Of a stretch of DNA of 64,000 bases, positions 25,641-34,645 are shown one piece after another. This DNA comes from Massilia sp. YIM B02443. Lineage in GTDB: Bacteria; Pseudomonadota; Gammaproteobacteria; Burkholderiales; Burkholderiaceae_D. Position numbers and translations under genes: made by a program. The first letter of the stretch is position 1. Each line of letters begins with the position of its first letter. Location of the stretch: NCBI RefSeq assembly GCF_030411955.1, contig NZ_JASNRA010000002.1:1-64000 (forward strand), given 5' to 3'. The notes beneath the pieces are model-generated. The model did no database searches, was not told the origin of the DNA, and was given only the letters and a program-made list of their open reading frames with translations.

Positions 25641-26678
25641 ATGACCACCTACCGCACTCCTGCATGGCGCCTGTTGCCATATCTACTGTTGCTGAGCGCC
25701 GCCCTGCTGCTGGGCGGCTGCGCCACCGCCCTCTCGACCGACGAGCAGCGCCTGGTGGCCGGCAAGACCTATGTCGTGACTGGCGCCTCGAGCGGCCTCG
25801 GGCGCGGCGTGGCCGAACGCCTGGGCGCGATGCGTGCCAACGTGGTGCTGGCCGCGCGCCGCGCCGACGCGCTGGAACAGGTCGCCGGCCGCATTACCGC
25901 CGCCGGCGGCCAGGCGCTGGTGGTGCCGACTGACGTTGCCGATCCGGCGCAAGTGGAGCGGCTGGCGCAGGCGACGTTGACGCGTTTCGGACGCATCGAC
26001 GTCTGGATCAACAACGCCGGGGTCGGCGCCATCGGCCGCTTCGAGGACGTGCCGCTGGCCGACCACGCGCGCATCGTCGACGTCAACCTGAAGGGCGTGA
26101 TCTACGGCAGCCACGTGGCGTTGCGCCAGTTCCGCGCGCAAGGCAGCGGCAACCTGGTCAACCTGAGTTCGGTGGAAAGCGTGATCCCGCTCGCCTACCA
26201 CGCCTCGTACGCCTCGACCAAGGCCGCGATCCTGGGCCTGGGCCGGGCCTTGAACGAGGAACTGCGGCTGGCGAAACTGGACAAGGTGCACGTGACCACC
26301 ATCCTGCCATGGGCCACCGACACCGAGTTCTTCAACCAGGCCGCCAACTACAGCGGCCACAAGCCGCGCATGCCGCTGATGGACGATCCGATGAAGGTAG
26401 TCGACATCATCGTGCGCGCCACCGTCTATCCGCGCGAGGAGGTGCTCACCGGCTGGAAGGCGCGCGGCGCCTACTGGTCGCACCGCATCGCGCCCGACGT
26501 TGCCGAGCGCCTGGCGGCCGACATCGCCCACCAGGCGCAGTACGAAACCTCGCCGCCCGCGCCCGCCACCAGCGGCGCGCTGCACCGGCCGATCGCGGGC
26601 ACCACCGGCATCGACGGCGGCGTGCGCGAGCGCATGCGGCAGGAGGATGCGGCGCGCGCGGCGGCGCCGCAGCGCTGA
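25641..26678 (+). CDS. SDR family oxidoreductase carrying a lipoprotein signal peptide
   Basis: A 345-aa protein. GGAG lies 6 nt before the ATG and the N-terminus is a textbook lipoprotein signal with lipobox LLGGC (Cys27). Directly after it starts a complete classical SDR domain: TGASSGLGRG (residues 47-56), NNAG, the catalytic Ser in NLSSVES and YASTK. The C-terminal ~80 residues are an Ala/Pro-rich tail. A membrane-anchored periplasmic SDR would lack access to cytosolic NAD(P), so the signal is odd. An internal GTG near 25755 could give a soluble form. Substrate unknown. Confidence 0.85.
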   Translation: MTTYRTPAWRLLPYLLLLSAALLLGGCATALSTDEQRLVAGKTYVVTGASSGLGRGVAERLGAMRANVVLAARRADALEQVAGRITAAGGQALVVPTDVADPAQVERLAQATLTRFGRIDVWINNAGVGAIGRFEDVPLADHARIVDVNLKGVIYGSHVALRQFRAQGSGNLVNLSSVESVIPLAYHASYASTKAAILGLGRALNEELRLAKLDKVHVTTILPWATDTEFFNQAANYSGHKPRMPLMDDPMKVVDIIVRATVYPREEVLTGWKARGAYWSHRIAPDVAERLAADIAHQAQYETSPPAPATSGALHRPIAGTTGIDGGVRERMRQEDAARAAAPQR

Positions 26679-26836
26679 GCGCTACCTTGACGTGTCCCGG
26701 GCGGCGCCGCTGCCGCTGTCCGGCAGGCGTTCGACTTCCTGCTGAAGCCGGCAACGCAAGTTTTGGCGGTGCCGTCTGCAGAAATCTGTAAAACGCGAGA
26801 AAATAGCGAGCTACATTTCTTCCGTCTCACATCGCA

Positions 26837-28051
26837 ATGTCCAATACAGCAACTCTCTCCCATCGTCCCGGCACCGACATCAACCTCAAGCCGCTCGGCG
26901 TCGCCGCGCTGCTGATCGTGCTCGGCGCCCTGTACCTGGCCCAGGTCGTCGGTCCGCGCCAGGCCGCCCTGTACGTGGTCGGCGCCCTGCTCGGCCTGAC
27001 CCTGTATCACGCCGCGTTCGGCTTTACCTCGGCCTGGCGCGTGTTCATCGCCGACGGCCGCGGCGACGGCCTGCGCGCGCAGATGCTGATGCTGGCCGTC
27101 GGCGTCGCCCTGTTCTTCCCGGTGCTGGCCAGCGGCACGCTGTTCGGCGCGCCGGTCACCGGACTGGTGCAGCCGGCCGGCACCTCGGTGATCGTCGGCG
27201 CCTTCATCTTCGGCATCGGCATGCAGCTGGGCGGCGGCTGCGCTTCCGGCACCCTGTACACGGTCGGCGGCGGCAGCACCCGGATGCTGATCACGCTGGC
27301 GTTCTTCATCGTCGGCTCGCTGATCGGCACCGCCCACATGCCGTTCTGGACCTCGCTGCCGCAACTCAAACCCATCGCTGCCTATAACGCGCTGGGCCTG
27401 ATGCCGGCGCTGCTGCTGAACTGGCTGGTGTTCGCGGCGATCGCCGCCATCACCGTGGTGGTCGAGAAGCGCCGCCACGGCCGCCTGGTACCTTCGATCC
27501 GTCCGGCGCAGCGCTCGCCATGGCTGCACGGCCCGTGGCCGCTGGTGGCCGGCGCGCTGGCGCTGGTGGTGCTGAATTTCGCGACGCTTGCGCTGTCCGG
27601 CCGTCCGTGGGGCGTGACCTCGGCCTTCGCCCTGTGGGGCGCGAAAGCGGCCGGCGCGGTCGGCATCGACACCGCCAGCTGGGCCTACTGGTCGACCAAA
27701 GCCAACGCCGCGGCGCTGGCCCAGCCGATCTCGCACGACGTGACTTCGGTGATGGACATCGGCATCGTGCTCGGCGCGATGGCCGCCGCCGCCCTGGCCG
27801 GCCGCTACGCGCCGGTGTGGCGCCTGCCGCTGCGCTCGGTCATCGCGGCGGTGGTCGGCGGCTTGCTGCTCGGCTACGGCGCGCGCCTGGCGTATGGCTG
27901 CAATATCGGCGCCTACTTTAGCGGCATCCTGTCGGGCAGCCTGCACGGCTGGCTGTGGCTGGTGGTCGCTTTTGTCGGCAACATCGTCGGCACCCGCCTG
28001 CGTCCGCTGTTCGGCCTGGAAGTCGAACGCGTCAAGCCGAGCGGCTGCTGA
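26837..28051 (+). CDS. YeeE/YedE family (TsuA-like) sulfur-compound transporter
   Basis: A 404-aa integral membrane protein with about ten hydrophobic segments in two homologous halves. The family hallmarks are the Gly/Cys loops GMQLGGGCASGTLYTVGGGS in the first half and YGARLAYGCNIGAYFSG in the second; these cysteines line the path in thiosulfate transporter TsuA. Likely imports thiosulfate or a related sulfur species. No TusA-like partner adjoins it. Start ATG at 26837; the upstream 150 bp holds no clear promoter I can defend. Confidence 0.9.
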   Translation: MSNTATLSHRPGTDINLKPLGVAALLIVLGALYLAQVVGPRQAALYVVGALLGLTLYHAAFGFTSAWRVFIADGRGDGLRAQMLMLAVGVALFFPVLASGTLFGAPVTGLVQPAGTSVIVGAFIFGIGMQLGGGCASGTLYTVGGGSTRMLITLAFFIVGSLIGTAHMPFWTSLPQLKPIAAYNALGLMPALLLNWLVFAAIAAITVVVEKRRHGRLVPSIRPAQRSPWLHGPWPLVAGALALVVLNFATLALSGRPWGVTSAFALWGAKAAGAVGIDTASWAYWSTKANAAALAQPISHDVTSVMDIGIVLGAMAAAALAGRYAPVWRLPLRSVIAAVVGGLLLGYGARLAYGCNIGAYFSGILSGSLHGWLWLVVAFVGNIVGTRLRPLFGLEVERVKPSGC

Positions 28052-28106
28052 TGCCTATCTCCGGCCGTCGAGACCGTTCGGACGGCGGCCGGAACTCCCC
28101 TCCCCC

Positions 28107-28964
28107 TTACGCCGCCAGCCGGCGCAGCATGGCCGCCACCGTATCGAGCACGGCCGCATCATCCCAGTAATTGTTGTGCGACAGCGGATTCCAGCTGCGC
28201 AGCAGCAGGTCGGCCGCGCCGCCGGACGCATTGATGGCGCGGTCCTCCACCAGTTCGCGGTAGCCGCGCGACAGCGGCTGCAGCGGCCAGCCGAGGATGT
28301 CGTCCGGGTCGTAGTAATTGATCCACTTGAACAGCGAGGTCGGCGGCGCGATCGGGATGATCTGCATTTCCTGGTGCGCGGCCACGAAGATCGGGATGTT
28401 GCAGCCGGTGGTCACCAGCGCGGCGCAGGTGCCGCCGGCCAGGAACAAGCGCTCGCTGGCGGTCAGCGCGCGTCCCAGCGCAGTGGACGCCCAGGCGTCG
28501 ATGTTGCGCCAGATGCCGGCGCCGACCGGCTTGCCGGCAGCCGCCTTCTGGGCGTCGTAGATATAGCTCGACAGCACCTGGCAGCCCAGCGACTGGGCGA
28601 CGAACACCACCGGCATGTTCGGCCGCGCCGCGTGCGCCGACAGCAGTGTGGTGGCGATTTCTCCCTGCGCCTGTTCGTACACCGAGCCGGGGATTTCCTT
28701 GCGGTTTTCCAGCCCAGCGGCGTCGCCCAGGCCGTACAGCACGAACTTGCGCAGCGCCTCGTAGCGCACCCGGCCGGTGGCGGCGGTGCGTTCCCATACC
28801 AGGCGCTGATTGTCGTGCAGGATGCCCTGGTAGTACACCGAGCGCATCACCACCTGCGGCGCCAGCGCGCCCAGGTGGGTGCGCAGCCCGGCCATCAGGC
28901 CATCCGCGTAGTCGGGCGGCGTTTCTCCCATGCCGTGGACGGCAATCAGTGCGACCTCTGTCAT
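28107..28964 (-). CDS. Alpha/beta-hydrolase-like hypothetical protein
   Basis: A 285-aa cytoplasmic protein; the start at 28964 has GGGAGGGA just upstream. The opening strand VALIAVHGMG and the nucleophile-elbow-like VFVAQSLGCQVLSSYIYD (a variant of GxSxG with Ala-Gln before Ser) point to an alpha/beta hydrolase fold. A C-terminal SHNNYW could supply the catalytic His. The middle (GTCAALVTTGCNIP) carries a possible disulfide pair. Substrate unknown; homologues of this type are usually labelled hypothetical. Convergent with the transporter gene. Confidence 0.75.
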   Translation of the reverse strand: MTEVALIAVHGMGETPPDYADGLMAGLRTHLGALAPQVVMRSVYYQGILHDNQRLVWERTAATGRVRYEALRKFVLYGLGDAAGLENRKEIPGSVYEQAQGEIATTLLSAHAARPNMPVVFVAQSLGCQVLSSYIYDAQKAAAGKPVGAGIWRNIDAWASTALGRALTASERLFLAGGTCAALVTTGCNIPIFVAAHQEMQIIPIAPPTSLFKWINYYDPDDILGWPLQPLSRGYRELVEDRAINASGGAADLLLRSWNPLSHNNYWDDAAVLDTVAAMLRRLAA

Positions 28965-29089
28965 GGCTCCCTCCCTGCGGCATCCGGCAACGGATGTGGC
29001 CGTTGGCGCTAGCGTATCAAATTTTGCGCGCGTTGAGGCGACACAAAAACTGGCAGAATGATCGGCTTGCCTTCTTGAGCTTCGACACC

Positions 29090-29869
29090 ATGGATGTACT
29101 TTTTGAGCGCTTTGCGCCGGCGATCCGCTCGCTTGAGTTACCGCGCATCGCCACGCCGGCCGACATTCCCGACACGTTCCTGCTGGCGCGCGAGGGGCGC
29201 TACAGCAGCTATTACCTGCCGTTCGAATCGGTGAACCGGGCGGCGCGGGTGGTGGTGGTCGGGATTTCGCCCGGGTTTGCGCAGTGGAAGATTGCGACGG
29301 GCGAAGCGCAGCGCCAGCTGGCAGCCGGGGCATCGGTCGACGATACCTTGCGCGCGGCGCGCCGGACCGGCGCGTTCAGCGGCGCGATCCGGCCCAACTT
29401 CGTGGCCTTGCTCGATGCGATCGGGGTGCAGCGCTGGCTCGGTATCGCCAGCTGTTCTTCACTGTTCGGGGAAGACGCGCCCCTGGTGCACATCGGCGCG
29501 ATCCTGCGCCATTCGGTGTTTGTGGATGGCAAGAACTACAGTGGGACGCCGGCGATGCACAAGCAGGCGTTTCTGCGCGAAGAGGTGCTGCGCTACTTTG
29601 CGCATGAGGCGCAGGCGTTGCCGAAGGCGCTGTACATCCCGATGGGCGCCAGCGTGAGCGAGGGTCTGGACTGGCTGGCGGCGCAGGGCGTGCTTCGCCC
29701 GAACCGGATCCTGCATGGCTTGCCGCATCCCTCAGGGGCGAATGCGGAGCGGGTGGCGTACTTCCTGGGGCGCAAGGAGCGCGCGGCCCTGTCGGCCAAG
29801 ACCAACGGCGACCAGATCGACGCCGCGCGCGCCCGCTTGCTGGCGCAGATGGCGGCGCTCGGCGGCTGA
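29090..29869 (+). CDS. Uracil-DNA-glycosylase-like hypothetical protein
   Basis: A 259-aa protein; start at 29090 follows the first in-frame ATG after the divergent promoter region. Two UDG-superfamily-like motifs are recognisable: VVGISPGFAQ (residues 57-66, motif A position) and HGLPHPSGAN (209-218, the motif B HPS loop). The acidic or Asn residue expected in motif A of active UDGs is not obvious, so catalysis is uncertain. The N-terminal helix and the C-terminal helical tail have no known match. It might be a divergent glycosylase or a fold relative with another role. Confidence 0.65.
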   Translation: MDVLFERFAPAIRSLELPRIATPADIPDTFLLAREGRYSSYYLPFESVNRAARVVVVGISPGFAQWKIATGEAQRQLAAGASVDDTLRAARRTGAFSGAIRPNFVALLDAIGVQRWLGIASCSSLFGEDAPLVHIGAILRHSVFVDGKNYSGTPAMHKQAFLREEVLRYFAHEAQALPKALYIPMGASVSEGLDWLAAQGVLRPNRILHGLPHPSGANAERVAYFLGRKERAALSAKTNGDQIDAARARLLAQMAALGG

Positions 29870-29906
29870 ACAACCGCCGCCCGCGGCGCCGGATCGCAGA
29901 CGAACG

Positions 29907-30596
29907 TCAGGCGATCTGCAGCTCGAACACCTCGACCCCATCCACGCCACCGCGCACGCGGTCGCCCGGCTTCAAGGCCGCCACACCCGACGGCGTGCCC
30001 GAATAGATCAGGTCGCCCGGCGCCAGCGTCACCAGCCGCGACAGGGACGCGATCACGTCCGCCACCGGCCAGATCATCTCATTGAGGTTGCCCTCCTGCT
30101 TGAGCTCGCCATTCACCTCGAGCCAGATCCGTGCGTCGGCAGGATGCCCGACCGCGCTCACCGGATGCAGCGCGCTGCACGGCGCCGACGCATCGAAGCC
30201 CTTGGCCATGTCCCACGGCCGGCCACTGTCCTTGGCCACTGCCTGCAGGTCGCGCCGGGTCAGGTCGATGCCGACGCCGTAGCCCCACACCAGGTCCAGC
30301 GCGTTGGCCGGGTCGACGTTCGAACCGCCGCCGCCCAGCGCCACCACCAGCTCGATCTCGTGGTGCAGGTCTTGCGTGGCGGGCGGATACGGCACCGCGC
30401 CGCTGGCGGGCACGACGGCGTCGGCCGGCTTGGTGAAGAAGAACGGCGGTTCGCGGTTCGGGTCGCTCCCCATCTCGCGCGCGTGGGCGGCGTAGTTGCG
30501 GCCGACGCAGAACACGCGGCGCACCGGGAAGCGGGCCTGGGAACCGGCCACGGCCACCGACGGCGCGGCAGGAGCGGTGATGACGTATTCAGACAT
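29907..30596 (-). CDS. Fumarylacetoacetate hydrolase family protein
   Basis: A 229-aa FAH-domain enzyme. The metal-binding motif is seen in HHEIELVVALG (Glu-x-Glu) with the later Asp in YGVGIDLTRRDLQ; the N-terminal VGRNYAAHAREMG and C-terminal YSGTPSGVAALKPGD are family hallmarks. Members cleave C-C bonds of acylpyruvates (acylpyruvase, YcgM type) or decarboxylate oxaloacetate; a fumarylpyruvate/acylpyruvate hydrolase role is likely. The start at 30596 has AAGGA 5 nt upstream; a second Met two codons earlier is less well placed. Confidence 0.92.
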   Translation of the reverse strand: MSEYVITAPAAPSVAVAGSQARFPVRRVFCVGRNYAAHAREMGSDPNREPPFFFTKPADAVVPASGAVPYPPATQDLHHEIELVVALGGGGSNVDPANALDLVWGYGVGIDLTRRDLQAVAKDSGRPWDMAKGFDASAPCSALHPVSAVGHPADARIWLEVNGELKQEGNLNEMIWPVADVIASLSRLVTLAPGDLIYSGTPSGVAALKPGDRVRGGVDGVEVFELQIA

Positions 30597-30661
30597 GCTC
30601 ATCCTTTCATTGACGGAAACGCCATCATACTACCGGCGCCGCCGTCGCTGGCGGGATGGGT

Positions 30662-33562
30662 TCAGGCCGGGGCCGCCTGCTCCGGCTCGCCAGGCGTGGC
30701 AGTCGCTTCGGCCACGACCTGGACCGCCAGCGCCGTGGCCGCTGCCGCCACCGCCACCGTGGCCGCCACCACCGGCGCGGGGATGGTGGCGGCCGCGTCC
30801 GGCGCCGGGGGATCGCCCTGCAGCGCCGCCGCCGCCGCGCTCGATTCCAGGATGCGCACCAGCGCCGTCATGTCGACCGGCTTGACCAGGTGATGCGCAA
30901 AGCCGGACTCGATCGCCCGCTCGCGGTCGCGCGCCTGGCCGTAGCCGGTCACCGCCACCAGCGTGGTGTGCGCGGTCTCGGGCCGCACCCGCAGTTCCTG
31001 CGCCAGCTGGTAGCCATCGACGTCGGGCAGGCCGATGTCGATCAGCATCACGTCCGGCCGCTCGGCGCGGGCGCGGCGCAGCGCCGACTGGGCGTCGTAT
31101 TCGACCGCGGTGGCGTTGCCCTGCACCGCCAGCAGCGTGGCCAGGCTGTCGGCGGCATCGCTGTTGTCGTCCACGATCAAGACCTGCAGCTTGCGCTGCA
31201 GGACTGCGCGCGCGGTTTCGCCCTCGAGCGGCGCCGCCGCCAGGCCGTCCGGGGTGGCGGCGATGCACGGCAGCGTCATGGTGAAGGTGCTGCCGAAGCC
31301 GACGCCGTCGCTGTGGGCGCGCACCTCGCCCTCGTGCAGCTCGACCAGGCGCTTGACCAGGGTCAGGCCCAGACCGAGCCCGCCCTGCGAGCGCGCCAGC
31401 GTGCGCGCGCCCTGGGTGAACAGGTCGAACACGCTCGGCACCAGGTCCGGCGGCATGCCGGAGCCGTTGTCGCGCACGCTCAGGCTCATGCGCCCATCGT
31501 GCTGCTCGAGCTTCAGGGCCAGCGTGCCGGCCTTCTGGGTGTACTTGGCGGCGTTGTTCAGGATGTTGGCCACGCTCTGCACCAGCCGGGTCTGGTCACC
31601 GCGCACCAGCACCGGCGCGTCCGGCAGCTGCACGGTGACGTGGTGCGATTTTTCCAGCACCAGCGGCCGGGTCTGGTCGAGCGCGCCGCTGACCACGTCG
31701 CGGAAGTCGACCGTCGCCAGTTTCAGTTTCACCAGGCCGCGGGTGACGCGCGAGACGTCCAGCAGGTCGTCGATCAGGCGGCTCATGTGCTTGACCTGGC
31801 GGCTGATGATGGTGGTGGTCTGGGCGATGCGCGGCTCGCCCGCGAACTGCAGGCCCAGCAGGCTGGCCGAGCTGCTGATCGGCGCCAGCGGGTTGCGCAG
31901 CTCGTGCGCCAGCATGGCCAGGAATTCGTCCTTGGTGTGGCTCAGGCGCTCGGCCTGCACCCGCGCCAGGCGTTCGCTCTGCAGCAGCGCGTCGCGCTCG
32001 CGCGCCGAGTTCTGCGCCACTTCGTAGAGTTGCGCGTTGTCCATCGCCACCGCGGCCTGGGCCGCGATGCCGGCCACGATGCGCTCGGCGCGCCCGGTGA
32101 ACACGCCGGCGTCCGGGTGGCCGAAGAACAGTCCGCCCAGCACCTTGCCGCTGTGCGACACCACCGGCACCGCGAGGAAGCTGCGCACCTTCAGGTGGCC
32201 CGGCTGCATGCCGTGCGCCACCAGGCTGGCGTAGCGCGGGTCGGCGCCGATGTCGTCGCTCCGGATCGGCGCTTCGCCGCGCATCACCTGCTGGAACACG
32301 GCGGCCGGCGGCGGCGGGCCGATGCGCTCGAACGCCTCGCGCGCGGCGCCCGACAGCGCGTGCAGGCGCATCGGTTCGCCATCCTGGCCGGCGTTGTAGA
32401 AGAAGGCGCCGTAGCGCGCTCCACTGAGTTCGGTGCCAGCGTCGGTGATCGCCTGCGACAGCGTGTCCAGGTCGAGCGTCGAGGCCAGCAGCTGGCCGGT
32501 GCGGTGCACCGCTTCCAGGATCCGGCTTTCGTCGCGCAGGTGTTGTTCCACGCGCGAGCGGCGCACCACTTCGCGCGTGTGGCGCGCCACGTCCTCGGCC
32601 ATCGCCACTTCCTGGTCGGTCCAGTGGCGCGCCGCCGGTTCGTGCAGGTAGAACACGGCGCCAAGCCGTCCTTCCTCGATGATCGGCACGATCACCGCGG
32701 CGCGCGCGCCGATCGCGGCGTAGCCGGCCGCGTACGGCGCCGCGTGCTCGTCGGCCATCACGTCGTCCAGGCGCACGCTGCGGCCCTGGCGCAATTTGTC
32801 GACGATCGCCGGGCCGAAGCCGTCGAGCGCATGCGACAGGCCGGCCAGGCTGGCCATGGCGCCGTCGGTCCAGTCGCGGTCGATGCTGACGGTGCGGCCC
32901 GCGGCGTCGATCTCGCCGTAGCCGACGCGGCCGACGCCGAGCGTCTTGCCGGTCATGGCGCTGGTGGCTTTCATGATATGCACCGCGTCGTCCAGGCCGT
33001 CGAGCGTCTCGCCCAGTTTCTGGTGGAAGGCGTGGCGGTGCTCGGACAGCACGTCGGACGTGGTGTCGGTCAGCACGCAGTACACGCCGGCCACCTGGCC
33101 GTCATGGCGCACCGGCGACAGCGAGACGCAGAAATAGCGCCGCTCACGCTTGCCGTTGCGCTCGAACTCCATCAGCGCATGCTGCAACTGGGTCGCCTCG
33201 CCGGCCAGCACGTGCTCGAAATAGGGGCGCATGCGCTCCCACAGTTCGGGCCGCACGGCGGCGTACGGCGCGCCGCGCGCGGCCGGGTGCTTGTCGCCCA
33301 GCAGGTCGGAATACGCGTCGTTATAGAACAGGCGCAGGTCGCGGCCGACGGCCAGGAACATCGGGAAGCGCGAGGCCTGGATCAGGTCGGCGATGGCGCG
33401 CACGCCTTCGGGCCAGGTCGACGGTTCGCCCAGCGCAAGGACAGGTGTGGATGCGACTGCAGGATGGAGCGGCGCGAAGGAGGAAAGCTCGTCGCCGTGC
33501 GGGTGGTCCGGCAATGTCGGACCGCCGGCAGCCATCGGTAGGAAGCTGCTCAGATTGCTCAT
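30662..33562 (-). CDS. Hybrid sensor histidine kinase/response regulator (PAS-GAF-GAF)
   Basis: A 966-aa soluble sensor; start at 33562 (MSNLSSF). Domains in order: PAS-like (about 75-200, RLFYNDAYSDLLG), two GAF-like regions (about 220-370 and 390-530), HisKA with the phospho-His in [15 protein letters not shown] (about 575), HATPase_c with DNGSGM and GGLGLGLTL, and a C-terminal receiver with VLIVDDNSDAA and phospho-acceptor LIDIGLPDVDGY. No membrane segment, so it senses an intracellular cue. No DNA-binding output or cognate regulator adjoins it; it probably feeds a phosphorelay. The second hybrid kinase at 43.4 kb shares the kinase-receiver core. Confidence 0.92.
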   Translation of the reverse strand: MSNLSSFLPMAAGGPTLPDHPHGDELSSFAPLHPAVASTPVLALGEPSTWPEGVRAIADLIQASRFPMFLAVGRDLRLFYNDAYSDLLGDKHPAARGAPYAAVRPELWERMRPYFEHVLAGEATQLQHALMEFERNGKRERRYFCVSLSPVRHDGQVAGVYCVLTDTTSDVLSEHRHAFHQKLGETLDGLDDAVHIMKATSAMTGKTLGVGRVGYGEIDAAGRTVSIDRDWTDGAMASLAGLSHALDGFGPAIVDKLRQGRSVRLDDVMADEHAAPYAAGYAAIGARAAVIVPIIEEGRLGAVFYLHEPAARHWTDQEVAMAEDVARHTREVVRRSRVEQHLRDESRILEAVHRTGQLLASTLDLDTLSQAITDAGTELSGARYGAFFYNAGQDGEPMRLHALSGAAREAFERIGPPPPAAVFQQVMRGEAPIRSDDIGADPRYASLVAHGMQPGHLKVRSFLAVPVVSHSGKVLGGLFFGHPDAGVFTGRAERIVAGIAAQAAVAMDNAQLYEVAQNSARERDALLQSERLARVQAERLSHTKDEFLAMLAHELRNPLAPISSSASLLGLQFAGEPRIAQTTTIISRQVKHMSRLIDDLLDVSRVTRGLVKLKLATVDFRDVVSGALDQTRPLVLEKSHHVTVQLPDAPVLVRGDQTRLVQSVANILNNAAKYTQKAGTLALKLEQHDGRMSLSVRDNGSGMPPDLVPSVFDLFTQGARTLARSQGGLGLGLTLVKRLVELHEGEVRAHSDGVGFGSTFTMTLPCIAATPDGLAAAPLEGETARAVLQRKLQVLIVDDNSDAADSLATLLAVQGNATAVEYDAQSALRRARAERPDVMLIDIGLPDVDGYQLAQELRVRPETAHTTLVAVTGYGQARDRERAIESGFAHHLVKPVDMTALVRILESSAAAAALQGDPPAPDAAATIPAPVVAATVAVAAAATALAVQVVAEATATPGEPEQAAPA

Positions 33563-33761
33563 CAGGATACCCGGTTTGGTTCTCGCAAGGCTGGCCGGGC
33601 TTATTACACTGGAACGTTTCCCCGCGCGTTCGTATTGCACCGCCGCCAACTTTTCTTATTACCGGCGATTATAACCAGCAAACCGATTGCGCCGCGCCCG
33701 ATACGCTCGGGTTCGCTATTAAGGGGAAAATTGTTGTTTTGGCGTCATGAGAACTTCCGTT

Positions 33762-34637
33762 TCAGGCGTGCAAGAAGCGCGCCTCGGGCAGGCCGCGCAC
33801 CTCCAGCGCCTGGCGCAGCACGGCGCCGGACAGCGGTGCGGCGGCGCGCTGCGCGTCGCTCATGCCGGCGTGCGCGGTGCTCACGTACAAGGTCGCCAGG
33901 TCCGGTCCGCCGAAGGCCGGACAGGTCGGCTGCGGGGCGTCGGTCAGCAAGGTCTGCAGCAGGCGCCCGTCCGGGGCGAAGCGCAGCACCCGCCCCGCTC
34001 CCCAGCGCGCCGACCACAGGCAGCCTTCGGCATCGACCGTGGCGCCGTCCGGCGCGCCGGGCGCCGCCCCGGCCGCGACCAGGGTGTGCACTGCCCCTAC
34101 CTCGGCGCTGCAGGGGTTGTAGTGGCACCAGCGGATCGCGCCGTCGGTCGAATCGGCGAAGTACATGCGCCGCCCGTCCGGGCTGAAACAGATGCCGTTG
34201 GCGATGCGCGCCGGCGGCAGCGGCAGGCATTCGAGGGTCAGGTCCAAGTGCAGGCGATAAAAGCCGCCGGCCGCCGCCTGCGGATCGTCGCCCTCGGTGA
34301 GCATGCCGAACACGAAGCGCCCCTGGCGGTCGCAGCGGCCATCGTTGATGCGCGTCGGCAGGCCGGGCTCGACGTCGCAGATGCGCGTCACTTTGCCGGT
34401 CGAGAAGCGGAACAGCGCCAGCCCGGACGCCAGCCCCAGCAGCAGGCGGTCGTCGCTGCCGGTCAGGGCGAACGAGCACAGGCGCTCGGGCATGGCCCAG
34501 CTGCGCGCGCGGCCGCTGGCCGGCTCGTACGACCACAGGGTCGACGCCGGGATGTCGGTCCACAGCAGGCGCCGGCTGCGCTCACACCACAGCACGCATT
34601 CGCCCAGCGCGTGCCGGGTGTCGAGGAAGGCTTGCAC
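33762..34637 (-). CDS. SMP-30/gluconolactonase/LRE family protein
   Basis: A 291-aa six-bladed beta-propeller. Metal ligands of the family are visible: the Glu in LGECVLWCERS near the N-terminus, Asn in NDGRCDRQGRFVFG, Asn in IANGICFSPDG and Asp in PDGATVDAEG. Such enzymes hydrolyse aldonolactones. GTG start at 34637, 8 bp after the galM stop, implies cotranscription: galM-(lactonase). This suggests a sugar oxidation or lactone-opening step for galactose or a related aldose, though no sugar dehydrogenase adjoins. Confidence 0.9.
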   Translation of the reverse strand: MQAFLDTRHALGECVLWCERSRRLLWTDIPASTLWSYEPASGRARSWAMPERLCSFALTGSDDRLLLGLASGLALFRFSTGKVTRICDVEPGLPTRINDGRCDRQGRFVFGMLTEGDDPQAAAGGFYRLHLDLTLECLPLPPARIANGICFSPDGRRMYFADSTDGAIRWCHYNPCSAEVGAVHTLVAAGAAPGAPDGATVDAEGCLWSARWGAGRVLRFAPDGRLLQTLLTDAPQPTCPAFGGPDLATLYVSTAHAGMSDAQRAAAPLSGAVLRQALEVRGLPEARFLHA

Positions 34638-34645
34638 CGCCCGGC

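Noticed and set aside
30656..33541. 961-codon rightward frame opposite the hybrid kinase
   Set aside because: Shadow frame produced by GC-rich codon bias; the minus strand encodes clear PAS/GAF/HisKA domains.
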